Shown: positions 1 through 8,990, counted from the first letter of the stretch. The stretch is 10,495 bases of DNA from Synura sp. LO234KE (GCA_015143735.1 VKHC01000627.1:1-10495), one strand, 5' to 3'. The notes: generated by a model from the sequence alone, not told the origin. Numbers and translations: made by a program.

Positions 1-893
1 TCCCACTTGCTGAAGGTGGTCAACTGCGTAGAGATGAAGCACTGGAGGAGAAATCCAGCCGTGCTGGCGGGCTACCGAGTGGCTATTCTGCGCAAAGGCA
101 GTGGTCCCATCCCCACAGTCATATGCGGGTAACGGAGTTTGCCTAAACCGCCCCGGGAAACCACCTCTCTCAGTGCTGCTCGTGCCCGTGTCACAGAGAT
201 ATAGTGGAGCCGTCCGCCCTCACCGGCTACTCTAAAGTCAGAGTGCTCTTCGATCAGCGCTCTCCATCTGCAGGGGACAACAGCCCGCAGACAACCCCGG
301 TTCTCCAGCCGGCTAGTCAACCGGTGGCCCTTGCCTCCCCCCCTCCATCGCCCTCCTCATCACATCCGTCCACTGCCGTGTCCGTCCCAACATCTCATCA
401 CCCAACGAGGACTCGTGTAGTGGAGTCTGGCACACACGTCCGACCTTTGGGGAGCTGTCCCGCCAATAGCGATCACTCTTACTTCCAGAGGGACTGCCTA
501 AACTATACCAACAAAACCGCGACGGAAGACAATTGTGTGAAGAACCAGATGCAGCACCAGTTGCTGGCCGAAATCTCGGAGCCATTCTGGGTGCAGGCAA
601 AGGGCGAGAAGTGGTCGGACCCAGACGATTTATTCGCCGTGAGTGCGGAAGACTGCATCTCGGACAATGACCGTAAGTTGTTTTGGGAGATGCTCAACTG
701 CATCCTTGACCAACCTAGACTTGCCGAGACTTGTCGGAACCCATTGAGACAAGTTGGGGAGATGGCGGAGTACTTGAAGAGGGAGGAATTCAGGACATTT
801 TGGCAGTCCGGCGTTGCGCTGCACTGCTTTCCTAAGGAGGTCCTTATGGAACTGCTGCTCGCGGCCTATTCTAGGGTTACACCGCTGGAGTAG
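1..893 (+). CDS. 3' part of a spliced gene, two exons, product unrecognised
   Basis: Two exons, 1-128 and 197-893, ending at TAG 891-893; the 5' end is outside the window. The upstream exon is open from base 1 (SHLLKVVNCVEMKHWRRNPA, then GYRVAILRKGSGPIP). It runs into a TAA at 130-132 unless the intron 129-196 is removed; removal restores the frame (ICG then DIVEPSAL). The second exon has a Pro/Ser/Thr-rich low-complexity stretch of about 50 residues (LASPPPSPSSSHPS is typical), then a charged, probably helical C-terminal part of about 110 residues with aromatic pairs (EPFWVQ, LFWEML, TFWQSG). No signal peptide or membrane segment is visible. About 274 residues lie in the window. I recognise no family; the C-terminus could be a small helical interaction domain, but that is a guess. 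A start at GTG 204 would give a 229-residue ORF, but GTG is an unlikely eukaryotic start and the intron model explains the data better. No AATAAA lies close after the stop. Confidence 0.6.
129..196 (+). other. predicted 68-nt intron
   Basis: The donor is GG|GTAACG at 129 and the acceptor is GTGTCACAG ending at 196, which follows a pyrimidine-rich stretch (CCACCTCTCTCAG). Exon 1 ends two bases into a codon and the next exon supplies the third base, so splicing joins the two long open frames exactly. The unspliced frame stops at TAA 130-132. An alternative acceptor AG at 197-198 would break the frame. No convincing branch point was identified. Confidence 0.55.
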
Positions 894-2029
894 TAATACG
901 TACAGGCGACAGTATTTAAGCTCTAGGAAATATCCGCTGCCGTTTCCATATCATATCGAATGCACTCGTCGGATGACTTGGATTCGTCGACACGGAGAAC
1001 ACACGAAATCCTAATTTCTAATTTTGTATCAAAAAATTCATGGTTCCATCCCTTTTGTTGCTTTAAAAAACATTTCTTCAAAATATCGGGAAAGAATCGA
1101 ATCTAAACCAGATTTACTTTTCTTTGGCAAGATCATCACCCATCAGTATGATAATAACGGTGAAAACAGTATAATAATAGATTAATTTACATCGTTACCT
1201 TGTTCGCATTCAATGAGAGAAGTGATTGTTGCATGATGTATTTCATACATGTAATTCTTGAAACTACCAGGCGACATGCAACATGAACGATTAACTTAGT
1301 GTTTCAAACGTATTTTGTGCGACTGTAGTACCAAATCTAAGTCGTTAAGAACTCCACCAGGAGGTCACGTAGTAGTTTTTTATTAGATCGAGAAAGCGAA
1401 TTTATGAATGAACGTCAGACGGCAGTCATCAGTGGACTAGATAGTGCGATGTGTTAGAGTCGCCTCTTAAAACAAATTCCGTTAAAAGATCCTTTAAATT
1501 AAAGTTACGATCTACAGGGACCGCAAATAGATTTTCCAAAACGTTATTGAAAATTGTGATATAGCGGTTCAAACATGGATGAACTTGCATGTAGTAATTA
1601 TTTTAGCTTCTTAGAGGAGTAAATCAGATGGTTAAAAAGCGTAAGTAACTGATGAAAATGAGAAATCAATTCCTAACAGTGTTGGAAAATCTTCAGAAAA
1701 TCACCAGCTAATTTGCTAAAGAACAAAAATCTGTAATTCTAGAGTTTACGGAGAGGATATTATGATCTGGGAATAGAATATTGTTTGAATGAACTGTTAA
1801 TTTATGGATACTTGAAATTGGTTTGGTTCCTGCGATGTAAGTCTTAGTTTTTTCAACCGATCCCCAAACCTTTAATTTATTTATTATATCAAAAAATATC
1901 ATGGGTAGTCAGTCAATCCTACTCAAAATACACCGACCTTCAAAATTCAAACGCAAACAAGTTATATTACCAGTTCCTTAGCTCTGTGATGATATTGCGT
2001 TGCTGGTGATATCTTCCCACATCCAATCA
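894..2029. other. AT-rich intergenic stretch, no gene seen
   Basis: This stretch is AT-rich, with many poly-A and poly-T runs and frequent stops in all frames. The longest open frame (1708-1902 minus, 64 codons) has the residue mix expected of random AT-rich DNA. It probably includes the 3' flank of the upstream gene, but no clear polyadenylation signal could be fixed. Confidence 0.5.
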
Positions 2030-2059
2030 CAGCAATTGTTAATCCAGCAATTGCTAATA
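2030..2059. repeat. 15-bp tandem duplication, two imperfect copies
   Basis: Two adjacent copies, CAGCAATTGTTAATC (2030-2044) and CAGCAATTGCTAATA (2045-2059), differ at two positions. This looks like a small replication-slippage duplication inside AT-rich DNA. Confidence 0.7.
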
Positions 2060-3089
2060 TAACAATCCGTTGATAACCGTTCTGGGCGCCGTGAATAATC
2101 ATCCCATTAATAGCACGACATTTCTGATTGCTTAATCTGTCAACTTAGCAACAAGGGGTTGGCTAGATTATACTTAGGTAATTAGTGCGCAGTTGTTGCT
2201 TAACTCGAGTTTTCCTCAAAATTGTTTTTTTGGTTTAATTGCGCTCAAAGTCACTTAGATTTTTTTGTAATGAACCTAAATAAAATGCAAAACACAAGAA
2301 AAGATTCAGCTTTACTCCGGCGATTCCCGTGATTAACGCTTCTTATTTGCCATGACCTGATATTGGTCGTGACTAAAATCACAAAATTTTGCGAGCTACT
2401 ACCCGATTTCATCTTCATATCTGGTATTTACACATTCTGGCTCCCATTACGTTCCCGAAGATTTTAATTCTATTCATCTTGTGCAACTAGTTGTAACGGG
2501 AAAGAAATTCTTGAATGAAGTCTTGTAAGGAATTAGGTTGTTGCAGTGCCGGCTGCCTAGGGCACATACGGCTACTATTACAGCTGACACTAGTCTATTG
2601 CTGTGTTCACTACTCTGCCTATGCTGTTTCTACCTTATTCTACTTTTGTTTGGCACTGATCAGTGGGCGGTATATCTCTACCGCCAGGATTTAAGCTGTA
2701 ATCGACAGCGCCTGTTTGGTATTTGTAGTGGATGTGTGGGTCTGTTGGTGCCCGTCGTTGTGAGACCACTGAGAGGGTTTGGTTGCCCAAGTGTAGTCGG
2801 TAACACTTCGGGGAACGCATGGCACTGACCCTTTCTTACAACTTCGGGGCGGGTTGGTTTCCTAGGTTGCTCGGTCGGTTTTGCTATGCTACACTTGTAC
2901 CTTCTTTAATTTGCAATTTTGCTTTGCTTCTACACTGGTACTAATAGTTGTTTTGGCAGCCACACCAACAATATCCATGGAGAATGCTATTTAATTACGT
3001 AATACTGCCGCGCGTGGCTGGATATCGGATAAATCATGCATGACACGACGATTCATGAACTGTAAACATGACATAAACAGCTATTTTAA
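2060..3089. other. gene-poor stretch with one hydrophobic ORF of doubtful coding value
   Basis: Mostly AT-rich, but about 2540-2900 is more balanced in composition. A plus-strand frame at 2538-2828 (96 codons) would give a Leu/Cys-rich hydrophobic segment (residues about 20-40) followed by a Cys/Gly/Val-rich tail. I recognise no family, see no flanking splice or promoter context, and the overlapping minus frame is equally long. I do not call it a gene. Confidence 0.35.
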
Positions 3090-3115
3090 GTGTGAAAGGG
3101 ATGTGTGAAAGGGAT
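3090..3115. repeat. 13-bp perfect tandem duplication
   Basis: GTGTGAAAGGGAT occurs twice head to tail at 3090-3102 and 3103-3115 without mismatch. The short unit and perfect identity suggest a recent slippage event. Confidence 0.75.
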
Positions 3116-3888
3116 GCGACGTTTATACGACTTGTGTGTGAGTGCAGGCAGCAAGCGAATATGTCAGGAAAAGGATTTCGTGAGACGGGAGGAGCACGGG
3201 ACAGGCAGGGAACTCTTGGTTGGGCCGGAGGTACGAGCACTGTCAAGGGTCAAATTAGGCATTAGCTGCAGGTGGGTATCGGGTCGTCCTCACCTATTAG
3301 GTGGCTCCGGGTGACTTTCCAGAGCTTCTGCGGTAAGTCATACCTGTAACAAACGTTCAAAATAAAGTTAGTGATGTGAATGACGTTATGGGAGCGTATA
3401 TGCTTTCAAGAGGGGTTATGAGTACTTAGTAACGATCGGCGCGCGAAAGAGGTATGGCTGGAACGGTCCAAATAGAGGTCCTGTGATGAAATAAAAGCAT
3501 GTGCATTTTATATTCATGCTTGGTAATTATGCTTAGATAATGCAGAATGATTGTGCAGTGCTTTTCCTGAAAGAAACGCTATTATGGGGGCTATGATGGG
3601 TAATTGGTCGCGCTGAAGTTGTAACTTTACATTTAGAAAGCATCCAATCTCGGTTCAATTTCCAAAAAAAACTGGTTATTGAATCATTTTTAATGTATCA
3701 CTCTTTAAGAGTCGTCAAATTTCAGGTCGATCTGAGTTAAACTCATCAAGAACGAAGCTTTTTGGTGGTTTGATCTCAAATTTTACAACTTTTTCTGTAT
3801 TCAAGAGTGAAGCATGTTCTTTTGGAAAAACGTTGTCCAGTGCATATCTATTCCTTGTGCCGGCTATTCAACTGTGTTTTCTCACACC
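3116..3888. other. gene-poor stretch; small GC-richer patch near 3130-3310
   Basis: The patch at about 3130-3310 carries short open frames in more than one phase on the plus strand and one on the minus strand, all under 70 codons and none recognisable. The rest is AT-rich with poly-A/T runs. No gene can be supported. Confidence 0.4.
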
Positions 3889-3972
3889 TCGATGCTTTGT
3901 TGTGCTTGGTTGAGCCTGTTATGATCATTTTCGATGCTTTGTTGTGCTTGGTTGAGCCTGCTATGATCATTT
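3889..3972. repeat. 42-bp tandem duplication, two copies
   Basis: Copies at 3889-3930 and 3931-3972 (starting TCGATGCTTTGTTGTGC) differ at a single base (T3919 versus C3961), and a third copy starts for a few bases (GATGCT, 3974-3979). The 42-bp period is a multiple of three, so the overlapping plus ORF 3807-4055 stays open and repeats DALLCLVEP. The flanking sequence does not look coding, so that ORF is not called. Confidence 0.85.
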
Positions 3973-3979
3973 TGATGCT

Positions 3980-5099
3980 AAGATTTTGCATATTTTGCGG
4001 CTGTAGCGTAGCAATTACCTCAGATGAATTCGGTCGCTTTATTTCATTTCAGTAAACGAAAAATGCGCTAGGGGCATTACCGTTTGTAAACGGATAAAGG
4101 ATACTGATACGCAACACGCGTTTACGTAATCCAATAATACGACTTTTTGCCACTGAGCCTTATAGTGATTGTTTCTGGATAAGACAAGCAATTGTTACCA
4201 TTTTAACTAACTCTAGATATTATTTCTAGTGGTTGCAACCCTAGATATTATTTCTGAGTTAGGTAGTCAAAGCGAAGTTTTAGCGTCGAGTGTACGTCGG
4301 AAGTCGACCAAGTAGTGAGTTGAAAGTCCTTGCAAAGCTCTTTTCATATCTCTTCTACCTTAGAAAAGCAGCTGCGGCATAAACTTGCCTATTGAGCCCT
4401 GAAATGGCAAAATAAATTTCATAAAATAATTCTTCTACAAACTTCTACGGGGCTCTAATTCGGCCTAAACATTTGCCTTGTAAGGTATTTATGAAGAATT
4501 AAAATCCTTAGGGTACCAATCAATAACAAAAATATGCGTTTTGTTGGAGAAAGTATTAGTGTATCAAATAGGTAGAAAATTTCTACTACAGCTCTTTCGT
4601 GCTGATGGAATACATGCATATGGTTGTGAGAATGCTTTATTCGACAAGAATGTGTACTTACGATATCGGCCGTACGTTGTCTGGAAACCTTGCTTTACTG
4701 GTTTAGGAGCTTTTTAAACGATATTTTGCTACTATTTGTGTCGCCAATATATGGAATCGCGGAGATATTCACCTTTCAGAAAAATCTCTCGGCCAGCTCC
4801 ATGTTAAAGTTGTTACTCCTCCTGGTTTTGCTCAGCAATATGTCCCCCAAACAACACCCTTACACTCTCGTGCTCTCAAGGAATACTAGCGGTGCTGGTT
4901 GAGTGGGAGGTGAAAGACTTGGACTGCAATTTGGGTAATGATTGGCACAGAATGGAAATTCACTCATGCGCATCTAACACTTTCTCTGCTCATCTCTAGG
5001 GCTACTTATCCTCACTTCATACATAGTATATCTTACTCGACAGCAGATCCTATGGAGGGTTTTAAACGGCTTTTTCTGTTCTATTTATTTCTGTTTTCA
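3980..5099. other. AT-rich intergenic stretch, no gene seen
   Basis: Short plus ORFs at 4690-4902 and 4938-5129 are Leu/Phe/Ser-rich and lack any recognisable motif. An AATAAA lies at 5102-5107, but no upstream plus-strand gene supports it as a polyadenylation signal. One small direct repeat (4213/4241) is listed separately. Confidence 0.4.
4213..4255. repeat. 15-bp direct repeat, 28-bp spacing
   Basis: CTAGATATTATTTCT occurs at 4213-4227 and again at 4241-4255. The 13 bp between the copies is unrelated. It may be chance expansion or slippage in AT-rich DNA. Confidence 0.6.
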
Positions 5100-5830
5100 T
5101 CAAATAAAGCTTATGAAAACCCACTTTAAACATATTACCTGTCGGTAATCGATCCTAGGGGCTGCACTTCTGAAACAAGTGGGGAAAGCTTGCAGCTCGT
5201 CGGGGTCACTCTCTATCACTCCTTCCCTCACGCCCACTCCGTCAATTACTGGTAAGCTACTCAGTGTGCTAGCTGCAGCATTGATCACCGGTGTTTTTTG
5301 GAGAAAACGGAACTCGAATTCATGTTCTCCCCACTCCAGTAGGTGCTAGAGCTGTGTGCTCTCCTAGAAGAAGATTCTTCTTTTTGTCGCCCTGCCAGCG
5401 TGAGCTCCTCGTGTCGTCAAATCACGCGGCGATCCAGACAATTCTGCATCATCGATCTCCCTGCGTGTTATCTCGATATATCTTTCTCGGCTTTGTAGGT
5501 GTTGTTGTTGGGAGACGCATGGCTGGTCTTCCGCTCGTCGCAAAAACGGAAAACGATACGAGATCGTCCCCATAGAACAACAGTTCCTAGATTAATGCGA
5601 GTATTCCCATTTCCTAGTCTGTTTCCCAATCAGCGCCTAAACTGTATTAACCAATCATAGAATTATCGGTAAAAGGCCACAACTGTTCCAAAAAATCACC
5701 ACAGCGGCGGACGGAAAATGCCTCTCCAAAGCTTCCTATGTCGCTCAGCATTCTGTTTAATTTAAGCGAAGTTCTTGTTCAAAAATGTAATGCTATCACG
5801 TCTGCCACCTCTGTCGGCACTTGCTTCATG
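5100..5830. other. unassigned region with weak minus-strand exon-like signals
   Basis: A minus frame from ATG 5573 to 5364 (69 codons) is charged (Arg/Glu-rich) and overlaps a plus frame of similar length (5291-5575), so direction is uncertain. Further down the minus strand, a pyrimidine-rich acceptor (CCCCACTTGTTTCAG) and a donor (CAG|GTAATATG) bracket a 31-nt block at 5139-5169. A frame at about 5288-5170 is plausible as protein (SSLPVIDGVGVREG). These could be pieces of a small-exon gene, but the frames were not shown to join. No product is suggested. Confidence 0.2.
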
Positions 5831-6010
5831 AGTACTGCCGCGAGGAGCTGAACGAACACCTGGACGGATTGCTTTTACCACTTACCTCAATAAGTGTTTG
5901 CTTCCTAAACTCAGTCTGCTGGTATGTCTTCCACGGTGTTTGACTGGATCATCGTCCAGGAGTGTACATCATTTAAACAGAGACCGAACTGGAAACCACC
6001 GTAGGTATAC

Positions 6011-6037
6011 GCAGCAATTTTGAGCGCAGCAATTTTT
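6011..6037. repeat. 15-bp tandem repeat, nearly two copies
   Basis: GCAGCAATTTTGAGC (6011-6025) is followed directly by GCAGCAATTTTT (6026-6037). It abuts the first copy of the 38-bp direct repeat. Confidence 0.6.
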
Positions 6038-6074
6038 CTGGAGTCCGGTCGTAACATCAATGCTCGTGTGAATG
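6037..6074. repeat. 38-bp perfect direct repeat, copy 1
   Basis: Bases 6037-6074 (TCTGGAGTCCGGTCGTAACA at the start) recur without mismatch at 6240-6277, offset 203 bp. The flanks of the two copies are unrelated. In one plus frame both copies read LESGRNINARVN; in another both read SGVRS followed by TAA. Confidence 0.9.
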
Positions 6075-6239
6075 GGTGGGGGACAGGAAGAGTACGTCGA
6101 GCAAGAGGTCACCTTTGGTCAGAACCTTCCTACTTCATCCGATGCCGTACTATACATGGATTGAACTGTCTTCCTTTCATCTGATACAGCTAAAGAGGCG
6201 GTGGTTATATCGATCGGGCCCAAAGGATTCAAGACTCTC

Positions 6240-6277
6240 TCTGGAGTCCGGTCGTAACATCAATGCTCGTGTGAATG
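6240..6277. repeat. 38-bp perfect direct repeat, copy 2
   Basis: Second copy of the repeat at 6037-6074. It lies inside a plus-strand ORF of 88 codons (6076-6342) with no recognised family. The repeat is balanced in composition, unlike slippage products of AT-rich DNA, which makes a 38-bp perfect match notable. Confidence 0.9.
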
Positions 6278-6637
6278 AATGTGACACTTCGATCCACTAC
6301 AACACAAAGAGGTTCGGCGCCTTCTACCATCCCCTCAACTAGGTGCGCAACAACCATCTCACCGCAACAATCACGTTCATCTTCAACTCAACATCATCAG
6401 CGACAGCGAGTGCAGTTTTTTCAAAAGATATACTTAGCGTAGAGAAGAACATTCAAACTTATCGATCCCTAAGCACCCTTATGAGCCAAGTTGGCAGATC
6501 CCACTTGGGGTAAGGGCGATCGGACTAGTAAGTACCTAACTACCTGCGTCCTAATAAGGAATCCTACCGTCACCAGCTAACGCCCTCCTAGTACTAGCCA
6601 CCTCGGCTATTAACAGTTGTACTACTTCTCCAGCTCA
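6278..6637. other. transition region, no gene seen
   Basis: CA-rich sequence at about 6340-6420 is followed by a T6 run (near 6416-6421), then DNA of more balanced composition. This is the left flank of the retroelement block. The T run could be the trace of a minus-strand poly-A tail, but six bases is too short to prove it. Confidence 0.35.
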
Positions 6638-6760
6638 CCTCACGATGACTTCCACGGTCTCCTCAGCTAGGTGTCGGTCCCGTTCCCCGAGCGCGTTGAT
6701 GCTCCTCACGTGCTCCCAGTTCCGCTTGGCAAGTATGGCCGCGTAGAGTCGCCGTCTCTT
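6638..6760 (-). pseudogene. basic coding relic, copy A of duplicated segment
   Basis: The minus frame from 6760 to the TGA at 6637-6635 is open for 41 codons (RRRLYAAILAKRNWEHVRS, then INALGERDR). It aligns without gaps to the copy at 7236-7155, with 19 of 28 residues identical over RRLY to ERDR. The upstream TAG at 6763-6761 interrupts the frame. The protein is Arg-rich with a Leu/Glu/Arg helix-like end. I do not recognise the family. Because it is downstream, on the same strand, of the hybrid-binding-domain relic, it may be the C-terminus of the same retroelement protein; that is inference. Confidence 0.45.
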
Positions 6761-7319
6761 CTAAGCCCTGTGCTGTTCACGGGACTGGGCACTCCTCAGG
6801 GGGTGGTTGTTAGTCTGCGAATCCACGCCTAACCCAATGACCGCGGGGGCAATATCCCTGGGGGTTTCTGCTTGCTGAGGTCGTGGTATGGGTGGGCCGT
6901 CTTGACTCCCCTAGGCCACAGAGGTCAGTGCCGTAAACTGTCGGTTTTATGATGCTCGGTCTCGGTAGTGGAGGTCCTGCTCAAGGGGGGCTTCTTTGGA
7001 ACCCGTCCGGCAGGGTTCCCTTTGGTAGCCTCCTTGCTGGATTTGCTGTCTCTCCGCGTTTAGCTGGGTCGGTCTAGCCCTCCCACTTCCATATTCATTC
7101 TCCCTCTCCAGCTCTCCTTACATGTTCTCCTGTTCACACTCTCCCAAACTATTAGTCGGTCCCGTTCCCGGAGCGCGTTGATGCTCCTCATGTGCTCCCC
7201 GTTTTGTCTGGCACGCATGGCCACGTATAGTCGCCGTCAATTCCGAACCCAGTGCTGCGTGTTGACCTCCTCGCATGAGTCGCTGTCTCTCCACATTTTA
7301 CTGTGTCGGTCTAGCCCTC
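6673..7319. repeat. unequal tandem duplication: copies A and B
   Basis: Bases 6673-6775 match 7155-7257 (103 bp each, clearly homologous with scattered substitutions, offset 482). Bases 7045-7082 match 7282-7319 (38 bp, offset 237). In copy A the two matching parts are separated by 269 bp, in copy B by only 24 bp, so one copy has a 245-bp insertion or deletion. Scattered differences show that the duplication is not recent. Both parts lie in minus-strand coding relics. Confidence 0.75.
7063..7317 (-). pseudogene. basic coding relic, copy B of duplicated segment
   Basis: The minus frame 7317-7063 (85 codons) carries one TGA at 7239-7237 and ends at TAA 7062-7060. It reads GLDRHSKMWRDSDSCEEVNT, then QHWVRN, stop, RRLYVAMRARQNGEHMRS and INALRERDR. 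The first part is matched by copy A at 7082-7045 (GLDRPS, stop, TRRDSKSSKE) and the last part by copy A at 6760-6673. Conservation at the protein level in one frame argues that this was once translated. It lies directly downstream of the hybrid-binding-domain relic but in a different frame. Confidence 0.45.
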
Positions 7320-7372
7320 ACCGGGAGGTGTCCTCTGTTGTTCGCAGGTGAACCGAAGGAGGTCTTACGCTA

Positions 7373-8284
7373 GGGCCGGAGAGCTTTGATGTCGTACTTC
7401 TGACCCAGAAGTGAGTTGGTGATGGCATGGTCCGCTGGGTCGATATTTAGGCCGGGGTCAAAGTCATCGTCAAGGCTGTATGTCTCTTTACACAGATGGA
7501 GGTCGGCGGCGTTCCGGTCCGGTCCTGGGCATCATGATTGGGTCATGTTATTGTGAGGGTGGTTATAATTGCAGGGTACAGGGTGTTAGCGGGGACAGGG
7601 TGTGTAGTGTCTTGTCGCGTGACGTCTGAGCATGGATGTAGCAGAGTGTGCGGTTCCTTTGATCAGACCAGGGTAGGCCTTGCGCGGTCACGATGCGCTG
7701 ATTGAACTTCCCGCGACCGCTTCATCAGGGAACCCACGTTTCTTTCCTACAGAGACGTGAAGAATTAGGGACTTGGCCAGGTCATAGCCGGCATATATTC
7801 CGCAGGTTTTCCCACGGTAGACCACGAACCATTTGGATCCTTTGGGAAGGTTTTCGCTCCATTGACTTACCGGGATCCGGGACATGACCTCATTCTGCCC
7901 AGAGAGCTTCCCGCTCGTTTTTTAGTTATCGGATTTGACGGAGAAAAGTGGCGTCAGTGTTGCGGTCGGTGGTCCGCTCAAGTCTTCAGTACGCTTCCCT
8001 GAGGAGTTGCCTCTGATTTTGTGAGAGATTCTGGAGCCCAATGCCGTAGCTATCAGGTACCTCAAAGAAAGCCAGGAGGGTGACCGCAAGTTCTTGCTCT
8101 CCTGGTGGGGGAATGACGGGTGTTGAGCGAGGAGACCTTCATTTGCCTGGTCCCGTACCCTAACCAGATCTGCGCCCGGGTACTCTCGACAGATATGGTC
8201 ATAAGAGTCAATGTGGACTAGGAATATTTTGCATGACCCTCCATGCCTCTGAGTCCAGGGTGAGCTTTTTGATCCTACTACTGC
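7373..8284 (-). pseudogene. retroelement-like ORF relic with an RNase H1/viroplasmin-type hybrid-binding domain
   Basis: One minus frame stays protein-like from 8284 to 7373 (304 codons counting stops), with in-frame stops at 7924-7922 (TAA), 7690-7688 (TGA), 7588-7586 (TAA) and 7534-7532 (TGA). The first 120 codons are stop-free (motifs HGGSCKIFLVHIDSYDHICR, REYPGADLVRVRDQANE). Past the first stop, 7834-7705 matches the RNase H1 N-terminal hybrid-binding (Cauli_VI) fold: KWFVVYRGK, CGIYAGYDLAK, GKKRGFPDEAVA, corresponding to the family's Y.V..G...GIY.....A pattern and FP..EA end. A later acidic part reads SLDDDFDPGLNIDPADHAIT. The domain binds RNA/DNA hybrid or double-stranded RNA in RNase H1 and in caulimovirus P6; in this relic that role is only inferred. 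The four stops make it a pseudogene unless the stops are spliced out, for which I see no sites. Confidence 0.6.
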
Positions 8285-8623
8285 CTACGCTCCAGTTGCG
8301 GCTGTCTAGTTTACGGATACGGTTTCCTCGTTGGGCGATGGAGGCTTCTGGTGGACTCAGGGGCTAGCTTTAACGTGTTGCCGTAGTTCGTCGCGCTATG
8401 GCTCTTGCGGGAGGCATCCCGTGTGGCCAATGCTCGGATTCGCCGCTCTTTCGTCGTAGCGCACCCAACGGAGACAATTTCTAATATCCCAGATTTGCGG
8501 TCAAATGGTAGCCGTTCCGTGCCCTCTGTGCCAGCCGTGATGAGGATTTTTTCTTTGTGACGCCCGCATGTTCTGCACGCCAGTTCTGTACCCAGTAACT
8601 TCCCCAGCCGTCCAGGGCCGCGA

Positions 8624-8990
8624 TTAGTGATATTGGGCAGGGCGGGACAGCAAGGAGAACCAGTGAAAGGTCATGGTGGCGCTTGCTAGTGTATGGATGC
8701 GTCTAAGGATAGTGAGCTTCGTGAGGTGGCGCAGCTTCATCTTCGTGGATCCTTCCAGGCGGTTAAGGATGGATCTATGAGGAACGTATATCTTGACATG
8801 GTCAGTTTTGTCCTCGTATTCGATGAATTAATGCGAAGGATGAGTGCATACAGTAGAATTCGATAGGAGAATGCATGGTTAAATGCAGAACCCTTCGGTG
8901 AGGTGGCGAGGCTCCTGTCATAGGGGTGGGATGGTCGTTGAGTTTGTCGGGGTGTAGAGGTATCCGACATAAGTGCTAACTTCCCCTGGT
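8624..8990 (-). pseudogene. decayed RNase H domain of the retroelement
   Basis: Two minus frames are needed. In the 9084-8737 frame, SDTST (Asp at about 8964) sits where the first catalytic aspartate motif would be, and LLYALIL (about 8850) resembles the ELYAL helix, with Leu where Glu is expected. The domain then continues in the frame 8827-8627 (67 codons, TAA at 8626-8624) after a frameshift: HVKIYVPHRSILNRLEGST corresponds to the IYTDS..S...L strand, then a long basic helix (KMKLRHLTKLTILRRIH), then TMTFHW as the F.WV.GH strand. The aspartate of IYTDS is replaced (IYVPH). The position after an RT thumb on the same strand supports the call. Expected activity, cleavage of RNA in RNA/DNA hybrid, would be lost. 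Confidence 0.55.

Noticed and set aside
72-600. Minus ORFs at 72-320 and 313-600
   Set aside because: They are antisense shadows of the better-supported plus-strand exons, rich in Arg/Pro/Ser as expected from the complement of that sequence.
2538-2828. 96-codon plus ORF with a hydrophobic segment
   Set aside because: An overlapping minus frame is nearly as long, composition is Leu/Cys-rich without a family signature, and there is no gene context.
3161-3265. Small plus-strand ORF starting MSGKGFRETGG, faintly like a histone H4 start
   Set aside because: Only about 34 codons, and the likeness ends after the first few residues; no histone-fold sequence follows.
3640-3675. tRNA B-box-like GGTTCAATTTCC
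   Set aside because: Spacing does not fit the consensus and no cloverleaf or A box is visible around it.
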